Assembly: GCA_028274465.1 (NCBI GenBank)
Contig: CM051457.1
Location: forward strand, 70,840,496 to 70,904,495
Direction: 5' to 3'
DNA length: 64,000 nucleotides
DNA from: Plantago ovata
Taxonomy: Eukaryota; Streptophyta; Magnoliopsida; Lamiales; Plantaginaceae
Numbering within the stretch: the first letter of the stretch is position 1; every line of letters begins with the position of its first letter. A program made the translations under genes and the position numbers. This document shows positions 23,032 to 33,727 of this stretch, one piece after another. Below the pieces are notes generated by a model. That model searched no databases. It was not told the DNA's origin and saw only the letters and a list, made by a program, of their open reading frames with translations.

Positions 23032-23941
23032 GCCGCACCAGATGAAGCGAAGAACGTTGAAGGCCGAGTATGCTAGGTAGAAAATGTTGTTGTATTTCCT
23101 TAGAGAAAATTCTGAACCATTTTCCTTTATCTCGTGCTTTCTGTTCGGGCATTTGTGCCATATGTTCGAACAACTTCTATCTTTGTAATATGAGTTATAA
23201 CTTTCTGTATCTGCTCGATCTTTCCTTAATGCCATGTTGTTGCTCTTCGTTCCGAACCTCTTATACTTGTGTAATTTACTAACTCTTTTTCTGTTATGAC
23301 GTATAACTTTTTAGAGTAGTTAACCCCGTATGAATTGGAATCGAAGAGGTAAGCTATCCGCGCCTCCTTATGATGTAAACCCGTGTTGATAATACTACTT
23401 TGAGTAGTGCTCCTCGAGCTGTCAAAGTAGCCGATTTGCTCATCGAGATTTTTCTCCTTCTCGATATGAGGCGAGCTTCCTCGAATCCCAAACTAATTCC
23501 TTGAGCGAATCTCGTGAAAAATTCTAAGTGTTGAGTTCTTCTTGTTCGCTTTCATAGCTCTCATCGCTCCAATTCCTTTGACAAGTAGCTCAATGAGGCT
23601 CCTTAAAAGATAGGAAATCGGGGAGTTGTGGTTCGATAGGCAGATCGAGGAGCTCTTTTTGGTCGAGCAACTTCTCTAGATCGAGAAGCTCCCTTTTTTC
23701 GTTTTAAGTATAACAGCTCTTTACTTGAACACTTTTTTGTTGAAAGATATGCATTGCATTGATTTGTGGGTTTCACGGCCAGCTTTCTTACAACTTTTTC
23801 CGAACCTTTTCCATACTGCCTAATCAACTTAAACCATAAAAAGGAGGGTACCTCTCACACAAGCTCGTGAGGAATCCCTCTCGATCCGAGAGTTGGGGTC
23901 CTTTCACAGGAGCTCTTCAAAAAGCTTGTTTCTCAAACAAC
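23032..23941 (-). other. TAT1 3' region after pol
   Basis: 910 bp between pol stop and the E3 LTR with no gene I can support. On the minus strand it contains several CTCGATCTAGAG-like and AGCTCCTCGATCTGCC-like repeats near 23630-23700. It may include the start of the TAT1 3' LTR, but I cannot find its edge. Confidence 0.45.
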
Positions 23942-25732
23942 TTAAGCGTAGAACCTCTGGAGGTTGGAGGTATTCCACGGGTTCTTCAACACTCTTCCTT
24001 CCATGTCTTGGAGACGGTAGCTTCCATTGGACCTTGCTTCAACTATCCTGTAGGGGCCTTCCCAGTTGGATTGCATCTTCCCAACCTTGCCCAGGATGTC
24101 CGCTTATTGGAGTACTAGGTCTCCTACTTGGAAGTCTCTCTCCTTCAAACCTTTGTTGTAGGTTCTCGCGATCAACGCTTGGTACCTCAGGATGTTGGCC
24201 TAAGAAGTGCTCCTCGCTTCATGTAGCGTGTCTAGGTCGAATAACCTCTCGGTATGATTGTCCTCGGGTTGATACCCTTGGATCCTGAGAGTTTCTACAG
24301 CCACTTCTGCTGGTATGATCGCTTCGGAACCATAAACTATAGAGAAGGGAGTTTCCCTTGTAGCTGTCTTTGAAATTGTGCGGTATGCCCATACCACTCC
24401 ATCAAGCTCGTCGACCCAATCCTTGTTGGTAGCAAATCGCTTTTGCAAGTTGTTAACGAGGATCATGTTGACGGCTTCGGTCTGCCCATTGGATTGAGGA
24501 TTTCCTACTGAGGTGTACCTCCTCTCAATCTTCATTTCCTTGCACCACTCGTTGAACCTATGGACGCAGAATTGAGAACCATTATCGGAGATGAGGACTC
24601 TAGGTAAGCCGAATCGACACACGATGTTTCTCCATACAAAGTTCATCACTCTTTGTTCCGTGATAGTGGACACTGCCTCACCTTCCGCCCATTTGCTAAA
24701 CTATTCAACCGCGACAATGATGAATTTCTTTTGCCCCGTGCCTCTTTGGAAAGGACCGACTATGTCGATGCCCCAAATATCAAAAGGGCAAGTGATGGAA
24801 GTGGGCATGAGGGGCTTCGCCGGGACATTGATTAGATTGGCGTGCAATTGACACTTCTCGCTCTTCCTCACGAATCGAGCAGCATCTTCACGAATAGTTG
24901 GCCAGTAGTAGCCCTGGCGGATGACTTTTTGCGCGAGGGTTCTTCCTCCGGCATGGTCCCCGCAACTTCCTTGGTGCATTTCTCCCAAAAGTCTTTGCAC
25001 TTCTTGCTCATCGACACATCTCAAGTAGACTCCCTCAAAGGATCTCTTGTACAAGTGGTCTCCTTGCATGATGTAGCGGCCAGGCTTTCCTTTGACTCTT
25101 CGCGCTTCAACTTTGTCAGGAGGAAGGCTATCGTGCATGAGATGGGTAGCGATCCCCTGCATCCAACTTGGTTGAGTGTCAATGGCCAAGACATTTGGCT
25201 TTGATGACCATAGGGATGATGCATTGATTTTCATAAGTATCACATTCCGGGTATCCACTCCTCCGGAAGCTGAAGCGTATTTTGATAGAGTATCTGCTCT
25301 TTGACTGAGATGTCTCAAGAACTTTTCAATCTCACAACTTTCAAACTTTTGGATTTCCTCCGTGATGGTGCTCTTGCACTCGGCCAGTGAGTCCTTCTTG
25401 GTCTTGAACGTTCTCGACATTTGCTTCTCGGCCAATTGATAGTCACTGAAGAGGTGGAGCTTCTTCACTTCAAGTGCTTTTGCCATACGTAGAGAGATGA
25501 GGATAGCTTCATAATCAGCTTCATTGTTGGAGACCATAAAGCTTAGAGTGACAGCGTACTCGAGTTCTGCTCCTCCAGGACTTTTGAAGTATATTCCTAT
25601 CCCGCCATTTTTTCCCGAGGAAGATCCATCAACGTGAGGAATCCAGACATCCCTGTGATCGGTGAGCTCTTTGGGTTTTGAAGAGACGTTCTCCTTACCC
25701 TTAGGCTCCTCGATGTTTTCTGCAAGGAACAC
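23942..25732 (-). pseudogene. TAT1 second RNase H and integrase
   Basis: From 25732: VDGSSSGKNGGIGIYFKSP, NNEADYEAILISLRMAK, HLFSDYQLAEKQM and SQRADTLSKYA, an archaeal-type RNase H with its Asp and Glu residues. Next is the integrase zinc-binding region (MHQGSCGDHAGGRTL, then RKSEKCQLHA, where the first Cys of CxxC is Ser), then the core IDIVGPFQRGTGQKKFIIVA. A TAG at 24701 interrupts; the same frame resumes with FGLPRVLISDNGSQF and NPQSNGQTEAVN (D and E of the DDE triad). The C-terminal region (RDFQVGDLVLQ, then NWEGPYRIVEA) has another stop near 24110 and ends at TAA 23942-23944. Confidence 0.85.
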
Positions 25733-25880
25733 TTCATGCCTTTTTCATTTTGTCTGTGACATCTCTTTGAGTTCTTTCAGAGCATCTTCTAAAGCTTGCA
25801 TTGCCTCACTCTGTCGTGGTCGCTCCTCAACCATCATCATGACATCTTGGCTTTCTGGAGGGCTTTCCTCTGACACTTCA

Positions 25881-26494
25881 TTAGAGGGATACTCTACGAG
25901 CAATGACTTGGGCTTTTTTGGCTAGAGGTGCTTGATAGTCAATGTCATACTCGCTCAACTCGATCGCCCATCTTGCTAGCCTTTCCGAGTTTTCTAGCTT
26001 TCCGAGGACTTGCTTGAGAGGTTGCTTCGTTAGGACCACAACCTTATGAGCTCCAAAGTAAGGCTTCAGTCTCCTCTCCGTATAGACAAGAGCGAAGTAT
26101 AGCCTCTCGATATCCATGTAATGTGTCTCGGCTCCAGCAAGTACCTTGCTTAAGTAGTAGATGGGCAAGTGGTCATTTCCTTGGACTCGCACCAAGACCG
26201 AGCTAATGGCATCCCCCGTTGTTGCCAAATAGAAGTAAAGTACCTCTCCTTCCATGGGTTTTGATAAGAGTGGAGGGGAGAGTAGATACTCTTTGAGCTT
26301 CTCGAAGGCTTCCTCACACTCCTTTGTCCACTCGAAGTGATTCCTCTTTCTCAAAACTTTGAAGAATGGAATATTTTTCTCGGCGGATCTTGAGATGAAT
26401 CTACTCCACGCGATCGATTTTCCCACCAACTGTTATACCTCATTGATGGTTTGGGGTTGAGGAAGATAGAGGATGGACTTGATTTTCTCGGGGT
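25881..26494 (-). pseudogene. TAT1 reverse transcriptase end and first RNase H
   Basis: Starts at the CAC1 insertion with NPEKIKSILYLPQP, then TAA near 26430, and continues to the gypsy RNase H: FEWTKECEEAFEKLKEYLL, LYFYLATTGDAISSVLVR, IYYLSKVLAGAETHYMDIER and KPYFGAHKVVVLTKQPLKQV. A frameshift separates it from the second RNase H (25732). Confidence 0.85.
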
Positions 26495-26515
26495 TTGCAC
26501 TACAAAAAAACAGCC

Positions 26516-26780
26516 ATTTAGCGACGGGATAATAGATACGGATAGCATCCATCGCTATTTAGCGACGGATCGTTGAGTGTAGCGACGGATGAACACGAAC
26601 TGCGCTCTAAGCTCAGTTTGTGCCACGAAACATCCAGTTCGTGTTCTAATTAGCGATGGATATGATTTATCCGTCGCTAAATATCTTGACCACACTATTT
26701 TTTATGAAGGAAAAAAGGAAAATAAGTAAATAAATAAACATATAGCGACGGATGAGTTCATCCGTCGCTAAGTCGCGATA
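26516..26780. repeat. CAC1 left subterminal repeats
   Basis: At least seven copies of TAGCGACGGAT or its complement ATCCGTCGCTA, several as facing pairs (for example 26742-26773). Known role in the family is binding of the element's DNA-binding protein during transposition. Confidence 0.85.
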
Positions 26781-27733
26781 TACAAGTGGGCGACGTTTCT
26801 TCTTCCTCATTTCTCTGTTTCTCCATTTTTCTTTTTCTCTCGTTTCTTCTTCTTCTTCTTCGATCCATCTCCAAACTCAACCAATTCAAGCAAATTTTAG
26901 CTCAAATCGAAGCCTATCCAACAAGGAGGTCGATCCCTAATCAATTTGGAGGTTTTTTCAACAGTTTGAGGTAATTAACATAAACCCTAAATTTTGGGTA
27001 TTTTTCATTTTGATAGTGATTTTGATTTTGATGGTGATTTTGATTGAATTTGTTCTATGTTTATTGGAGGCTAGGGTACGAGCAAGGCACCTCCACCGCC
27101 GGACCGCCACCGCCACCGTGCCGGACCACCACCACTTACTTTCTCCCTCTCTTCCCCATTTAAAAGGTTAGGATTCTTAACTGTCAGTTTATTAATTTTA
27201 ATTTAGGGTATGTTAATTTTAATTTAGGGTTTAGAGTTTCTTGATTGAATTTGTTAATTTAGAAACTTGTTAATTGTTAATTTAGATAGTACATCAAGTG
27301 AATTTTGTTTAATCTGCCTAACCCTTTTTTTTTCGTTTTTTCTATTCGTCTGATCTGTCTGATGACAACCGATCCTGCGTATTCTCTTAGTCTAGCAGGA
27401 GTCCGAAGGCGACTAAGAAGATAGAAAAAGGGAATCCATGACTGGATAGCATTCAATCTCAGGGAAGATTTTTCATTGTTGGAAAAAAGGGGACTTTATT
27501 TGTCAATTGGCGAGTGCTGCAGACAGCTCACTGGGGGTCTTATTTTTCTTTTATGTTATTATGTACTTAGTTTAACTCAATTTTGGAAATGCTTAATAAT
27601 TAACTCAATAAGCAAAAAGGAAAAAAATGATTAATTAACTGAATAAGAAAAAAAGAATATGTGACTGCAATGAACACATATTAGAAAGATAGAAAATATA
27701 AAAAGTTAGAATTGTTATTAATAATATAGTTTA
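26781..27733. other. CAC1 interior without a recognisable gene
   Basis: Holds a CT-rich stretch (26795-26870), a CCACCGCC-rich stretch (27085-27125) and AT-rich sequence with short exon-like islands and GT/AG-like borders. No ORF resembles a known protein. It could be the promoter and 5' leader of a lost transposon gene. Confidence 0.4.
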
Positions 27734-28057
27734 CATAACTCAATTCTAGTCACTCTTCATCCCCTCATCCTCGTCCTCGGAGCTTGACTCCTCATTCAAG
27801 AGTGACCAGTCGATGACATCCCTTGGATCGACAAGCCGCTGTTGACATAGCTTGCAGAAAACTCCAAGGTCTTCGAAGTACTCAACCTCCTTGTGCTCAC
27901 AAGGGGGGGAGTAGGAGACTTGGGAGGAGGTGGAGGAAATGCCTCTTCCATAGCTTCCTCCATTTCAGCCCATATCTCGGGTTGAACTTGTGGTGGGGGA
28001 GAAGGTGGGGGGAATGTGGGGGTGTTTCTTCAAACCTGAATTTGTTAGGGTTTTCCA
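27734..28057 (-). pseudogene. Unrecognised CAC1 gene fragment, frameshifted in a C7 run
   Basis: Begins with ATG at 28057 (MENPNKFRFEETPPHSP). Two frames join across proline-rich sequence. The first contains VQPEIWAEMEEAMEEAFPPP; after a run of seven C the second frame reads EHKEVEYFEDLGVFCKLCQQ, then RLVDPRDVIDWSLLNEE and an acidic end SSSEDEDEGMKSD before the stop at 27746. The codon logic on both sides of the C run argues for a real coding sequence with an indel. A CxxC pair is present. I do not recognise the family; it may be a transposon accessory protein or a captured gene piece. Confidence 0.5.
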
Positions 28058-28544
28058 TATTTGTGTGAGAATATGTTAAAATTAGGTGACTTCTTATAGT
28101 TGGTGTTGGGAATTCTAAAGGACAAATACACTTTATTGTTAATGTGTTAATGTATACATTCATGTAGCCACATTCATGTATAGGAACAATTTATGAGGCA
28201 TACATTTATGTAGTGACTTTTAGGATTTTCGAAATTAAAGGATTTTTGGTAATATCTAATCATTTTATAAAGTGTGATGATGATATACGTATATGCATAA
28301 AAAATACAAACACATTGTCTTTCGGACACACCATCACTTCCATATATATAGATTGATGAATGGTATGGTACTTGGCCTGGGCTTGTGAATGATTGTAGTA
28401 TGCTTGTACCGTAACAACAACATTTCTAATGCCGTTGTTACTGTACCAGCGTATTTCAGCCATTCTCAAAGTTTAGTTCAATATCGTAATCATGTAAACC
28501 CTATGTTTAGAAGTTTGAAGTCTCCATCTATGTTTTCGAAAACG

Positions 28545-28710
28545 GGTCCTACCGGCCGGTTCGACCGGTTCAGCCGCAAGCCGGAGGGTGGCCGGCTCAA
28601 AAGTAGCCATAAAGCCGCTATCCAGCCAGACCCCCAAAAAACCGTTGAAACCGGTCAAGAACCGATGAAAGCCGGTGAGCCGGGAACCGTCGAGCCGCTG
28701 GCTTTCCCGG
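28545..28710. repeat. HAT1 left subterminal CCGG-rich motifs
   Basis: More than a dozen variants of CCGGTT, GCCGG and AACCGG. A matching CCGGCTC/CCGGTCC cluster lies at 32028-32115 on the right. Such motif clusters bind hAT transposase in related elements. Confidence 0.75.
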
Positions 28711-29201
28711 TTCTTGGTCGTTTTTGCAAAAAGAAAAAATCCCATTTTGCAAATTACCAAGGATAAAATCGACAAAACACACAGAACCCTAACTTTTTTT
28801 CCCAATCTGGACGCAGACATCATCACTTTCTTTCTTTTCTCCCGTTAAACTCTGGCGAATTGGCGATCGAAGTCATCAAACTTGGCGGCGCGGCGTTGAC
28901 AGCATTTTCCGGTAAGATTCTTCTTCTATTCGAAGTTCGAACTGGGTTGCTTACTTGCTTATGTCTGTTGCTTCACTTGCTTGTAAATTGTAATCAAGAT
29001 GTTGTCTGTCTGTTCTGTTGTTCAGAATTCTGATTAAGTAAGCTAATTAATGATCAAATTTATTAGATTTTGTCTGGCTGTAACGGGAGTTCTTTGCTAA
29101 TTAATGATCAAATTTATTAGATTTATTCCGAAAATTTATTAGATTTTTGCTTGAAGTTCTTTGCTTTATTCTAAGCTTTAATTGCCTTCGTTTATCAGAA
29201 T

Positions 29202-31727
29202 ATGGACCCGCCTGTGTCAGCTGGCTCACAGTCTGCTCCATCTTCTCAGTCTGAAACTTCTGGCAGTTCAGCAAATGTCCGACAAAAACAAGATCCTGCT
29301 TGGAAATATATGACTGAAGTTGCTGGAGATGGCAAGAAGCAAACCCTTCGATGCAATAAATGCAATAGAAGTTGGAGTAGTGGGGGAATTCGTAGGCTGA
29401 AAGAGCATTTAACGCAAGTGCCTGGAAACATTACAAGTTGTCTTCGTGTATCTCCAGATATTGTTCTTGAAATGAAAAGGTCCCTGGATGAATATGAAAG
29501 CTCAAAAAGGAAGAAAGCAAAGCCTCAAACTTATGAGATAGATGGGGAAGAAGTTGATTGCTTTGTTGTAGATGATGACACTGTTGGTGCTGGACCTGCT
29601 GGTTCTGTGAATAAAAGGAAGAAGACTATTGGCAGCTATATGAAAGGTAAGGAATCAATGAATATGGCTCAACGCGTGAAATCTGCATGGATGTCTAAAG
29701 AGCAAAAGCAAGAAATAGATATGGCTATACCTACATGGTTTTATGAATCTTGCATACCTCTTAATGCTGTGAACTCGCCAAATTTTCTACCGATGATAGA
29801 AAGAGTAGCAGCTGCGGGTAGTGGTTAAAAGCCTCCTACCTATCATGCTTTGAGAGTTCCATTGTTGAAAGAAGCTAAAACTCAAGTGACTTTGACCATT
29901 GATGAGCTTCGATCTAAATGGGCTGATAGTGGGTGTACAATCATGGGTGATGGACGGAAAGATCAGAGTGGTAGGTCCTTGATAAACTTTTTAGTTTAGA
30001 TCCGGTATGGTGTTTCATTCATCAAGTCTTATGATGCTTCAAAAGCTAAGTCAAGTTCACAACTCTTGTGCAATCTGTTTGCTAGTATTGTGGAGATTGT
30101 TGGGCCACAACATGTTGTTCATATGGTTACTGATAATGCAGCGAATTACAAGGGTGCTGGAAAGTTTTTGAATGAAAAATATCCAAAAATATATTGGAGT
30201 CCATGTTCAGCCCATTGTCTGAATTTGATCTTACAAGATATTGGAAACCATAAAACTGTTGCATCTTGTGTTTCTATTGGCTCTAAGATTACTTGCTTCA
30301 TTTACAACAACAAGTTTTCCCATGGTTGGTTGAAATCAAGGCCTGGATGGACTGAAATAGTTAGGCCTGGAGCTACACGGTTTGGCACTAATTTCATTGC
30401 TTTGAAGAGTCTTTATGAGCATCGAGCTGATTTGGAGGCCTTGGTTTTATGTCCCGAGTTCCGTGATAATTGCAATAATGTTAAAGGAAGGAAAGTGATG
30501 GAGTGTGTTTTGAATGAAAGGTTTTGGAGTAATTGTCAAGTGGTTGTGAAGCTTTTAGAACCTCTCATGCGACTTCTACGCATTTGTGACACGGATGAGA
30601 GGCCTTCTTTAGGCTATGTTTATGAGGGTCTTCTTAGAGCAATTAAAGCAACGAAAGAATTGTTCAAAAACATAGAAGAGAACTATAAGCCATTTGTGAG
30701 TCCAATTGAGGTGAGGTTCGAGAATATGTTGAAGCTAAGTCTTCATGGAGCTGCTTATTGGCTGAATCCTATATTCCAGTATGACCGTGGTCATACAATC
30801 CCAAGTCATGCTTTCTCTGGTTTGATGACAGTCCTTCAAGACTATTATTCGGATACGCCATCTATAATTGATGAGGTGACCATGTTTCGTGAAGGTTTGA
30901 AATCATTTTCTGCTCCATTGACTAGAAGTTCGGCCAAAAGTACTTGTCCAGGTATATATTTGTTGAAAATCAGCAACTCAATTATGTTAATATAATAATA
31001 TAGTTGTTACATTTTGTTGAATAATGCACATTATAGATGAATGGTGGAGGATATTTGGCAAGGATGCACCAAACTTACAGAAACTTGCCGTGAGAATTTT
31101 GAGTCAAACATCATCTTCTTCCGGTTGTGAGCGTAACTGGAGTGTATTTGATCGTATTCATACTAAGAAGAGGAATAGATTGGAACATGAAAGGTGGAAT
31201 GATCTTGTGTATGTTCATTACAATTTGCATTTGAAGGATCGGTATGTCTTTCTTTTGAATTAGTTGGTGAAGTTTTAAATTCATTGATGTTGGATTGGTA
31301 ATTATAACTTCGTTACTTCACTTTTCCAAATATGTTTTTAGTGGTAAGAAGGATCCAATGGACAAGTTTGATCCCCTTGATTATGAATGTATCGATAAGG
31401 TGGACTCTTGGATTGTTGATGATGATGAAGCTGCCATATATGAAGGTGAACTTGTGGTAAGACCTGTTGAAACTCCTCAAACTAGTGATGTTGTTACTTC
31501 ACAAGTTGAGGATACTTGAGGTATTTTAGATGTTCTATTCTTAAGAGTCAATATTATGCAAATCAAACATAAAATCATGCTAATATCTCATATGTGTGTT
31601 GTGCCTAGGTGGTTTGGGCAATACTAATGCATCAAATGAGAGTGGAGTTGGAGATGTTGATTTGGAGAACTTTGGAAACTTGGGAATGTCAGTGGAAGAT
31701 ATGGAGGGCGTAGAGCTCATTGATTAA
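29202..31727 (+). pseudogene. HAT1 transposase, near-complete, three in-frame stops
   Basis: A likely 5'-leader intron (28912-29198) precedes the ATG at 29202. Exon 1 (29202-30951) encodes a BED-type zinc finger (WKYMTEVAGDGKKQTLRCNK, then C and H residues to TSC), a KRKK basic patch and a DUF659-type RNase H-like catalytic region (PPTYHALRVPLL, GCTIMGDGRKD, VVHMVTDNAANYKGAGKF, YWSPCSAHCLNLIL). Exon 2 (31037-31241) carries the dimerisation domain (SSGCERNWSVFDRIHTKKRN). Exons 3 (31342-31519) and 4 (about 31609-31727) are acidic. Stops: TAA 29826, TAG 29997 and TGA 31517. All other codons stay in frame, so decay is recent or slight. Confidence 0.9.
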
Positions 31728-31973
31728 TGATGATTAGGAGTTGTCAAGTTTTATTATTCTAGCAAGTAGCAACTACCATAAGACATTCTAATATTCTATT
31801 ATGCTCAAAGTTTGAACTTGGAACTTGGAAGTACTTTGTTTGTTTGTTATGTAGTATGTACTTGTGTTGTGTTGAATTGTTGATGACATCTTTGATGTGT
31901 GGAACTACTTGTATTTGGTATTTTTATGATGCTAAGAACACTTATTTTCATTTTTATTATGAAAATAGAATAC

Positions 31974-31976
<3 letters not shown>

Positions 31977-32006
<30 letters not shown>
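31977..32006. repeat. TA dinucleotide microsatellite in HAT1
   Basis: About 14 TA units between transposase gene and the right subterminal repeats. Confidence 0.9.
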
Positions 32007-32011
<5 letters not shown>

Positions 32012-32335
32012 ATTTTATATGCTATACCGGCTCAATCCGGCTCAAAACGGCTCGACCGGTCCGACCCCGGTCCGACCTTTTTGGGGGGGTCTCCGGCTCG
32101 ACGTCCGGTTCCGGCTTTCAAAACATAGGTCTCCATCTTTAGTCAGTAACTAAAGATGGAGATTTCAAGATCCTAAAGATCCAGACATCCTTTCGTGTTC
32201 ACATATAACGACGGATTTGTGTAAACACATCTTGTATTTGTCTAAACACATCTTGTATTTGTCTAAACACATTAAGAGTTTGTATATTAGTGTTTTGTAT
32301 TTGAGTGTGATGATGCTATATGTATATTAGTTTCC

Positions 32336-33063
32336 ATGGATCAAGCACAGCAACCGGGCGGCCCTCGACGGATCAATGGGCTTTCAGTATTGTCCACCAA
32401 CGGATCAAGTAAGTTCTTAATAAATTGGTATTTAATTGTTCTTGTATATAGTTGTCGGTACTCCGACTTTTAATCTTTCAAAATGTGTGACAGGTTTCAA
32501 CCTACTATAGCTTCTAGAAGGATTCCAATGCTCATGAAAAGAGAGTTCTTTACGCCTCCTGGGAGTGGCGGAGAAAGGTGGGCTACGGTTCCTCGACCTG
32601 TGAAGGAGCACTTGTGGGAAGAATTCCAGGTACTTTACTATATTCACTTGGGGCATTGCCTTAATTATATACGTGTACGTACATTACTTGTTTATCTGTT
32701 ATTGGGGCATTGCCTATATTATCTATTCTTGGGGCATTGCCTATAGTATCTATTCTTGGGGCATTGCCTATAGTATCTATACTTGGGGCATTGCCTTTAC
32801 TGTACATATGTGTACGCACATTATTTGTTCTTGTGGGGCACTGATGTGGGATTTTTTGTGGGATTGTTGTGTTGCAGAAATACTACTATGTCCCTCCTGT
32901 CAATCCGGAGGAGATATTGAGGGTATTCAACATCCGGGCGGAAAAGATTCATAGGCATTCCATTTATTATGCCAAGGAAAGGTACTTTCGACATAAAGAA
33001 TGGGTTCGGTACCTCAATCCGGAGCATCGGGATCTGTGGCTGGATCGTGGCAGAACCATGTGA
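32336..33063 (+). pseudogene. CAC1 transposase-like gene remnant (three exons)
   Basis: ATG at 32336 (MDQAQQPGGPRRING), a donor GTAAGT at 32409, a second exon ending at 32629 (ASRRIPMLMKREFFTPPGSG, RPVKEHLWEEFQ), an intron 32630-32877 and a third exon reading on in frame (KYYYVPPVNPEEILRVFNIR, KERYFRHKEWVRYL) to TGA 33061-33063. The second and third exons join cleanly; the first joins out of frame. The W-x-x-V...KEHLWEEF pattern is reminiscent of the plant En/Spm-associated Transposase_24 region, but this is from memory and the product is short. Confidence 0.5.
32649..32800 (+). repeat. Minisatellite in a CAC1 intron
   Basis: Five copies of TTGGGGCATTGCCT, four of them in units of about 27 bp with TATAGTATCTATTC between. 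It lies wholly within the intron 32630-32877. Confidence 0.85.
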
Positions 33064-33374
33064 TCCGTGAGCAGGCACATAGGGATGGGGCGTTGACGGC
33101 TGAAGGGGTCGGTTGGTTAGTGGAGAGCCCGTAGGATTAGTGCTTTTTAGGATTGTTATTCTTTATCCGTACATTTTAGGATTCTCGTTTATTTTAATGA
33201 TTATCTTCGTACCTTTTAGTTTCTTTGTACGTACACTTTTAGTTTTTTATTGAAATTTCGATTATCGTAAAATGAATCAATCGTATATATTTTGTTAGTT
33301 GAACTCAATTTTGAGTTAAAATAACAATTTTTCACATAAATTCAGTAAAACAAAAAATCAATTTAAAAAATAAA

Positions 33375-33715
33375 TCAGAGAAGTTAGCGACATATTAGTT
33401 TATCCGTCGCCAAATTCCCCTCGCAAGGGAATGACACGTGTCCCTTAGCTTTAGCGACGGATAACATAATCCGTCGCTATTTATAGATACGGATAAAGTC
33501 ATCCGTCTCTATGTTGGTCAACGACAATATAGCGACGGATAAATTGAACCGTCGCTACATATAGCGACGGATAATATTAACCGTCTCTTTATTTTTTAGC
33601 GACGCCACTTTTCGCGACGTCCTATTTAGCGACGGACTTTCCGTCGCTATTGGTGTTTAGCGACGGATCGCTAACATATAGCGACGGATGGCATCCGTCG
33701 CTAAAATCAGTTTTT
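33375..33715. repeat. CAC1 right subterminal repeats
   Basis: About ten copies of TAGCGACGGAT or its complement, some with variant CCGTCTCTA. Densest in the last 130 bp before the right terminal repeat. Confidence 0.85.
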
Positions 33716-33727
33716 CTTGTAGTGTTG

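Larger units (their letters stand above)
28528..32128 (+). mobile_element. HAT1: hAT transposon inserted in CAC1
   Basis: Terminal inverted repeats CTATGTTTT (left) and AAAACATAG (right), flanked by the exact 8-bp duplication GTCTCCAT at 28520-28527 and 32129-32136. The size is 3,601 bp. Both ends carry dense CCGG-containing motifs. Inside is one multi-exon transposase gene on the plus strand. Structure is complete, but three in-frame stops make it presumably non-autonomous now. Confidence 0.95.
26498..33724. mobile_element. CAC1: CACTA (En/Spm-type) DNA transposon in TAT1, carrying HAT1
   Basis: Left end CACTACAAAAAAACAG and right end CTTGTAGTG are CACTA terminal inverted repeats, flanked by the 3-bp duplication TTG (26495-26497; 33725-33727). 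Subterminal regions hold many copies of TAGCGACGGAT in both orientations. Without HAT1 it is about 3.6 kb. It lacks a recognisable TnpD-type transposase and contains only decayed gene pieces, so it is non-autonomous. It disrupts TAT1 reverse transcriptase between GIEA and NPEK. Confidence 0.93.

Noticed and set aside
26752..26974. Ser-rich and Phe-rich ORFs that look like a signal peptide
   Set aside because: Encoded by a CT-rich stretch in CAC1; no homologous protein and no continuation.
32649..32800. Regular repeats considered as a CRISPR array
   Set aside because: Spacers are nearly identical to each other and the setting is a plant transposon intron; it is an ordinary minisatellite.
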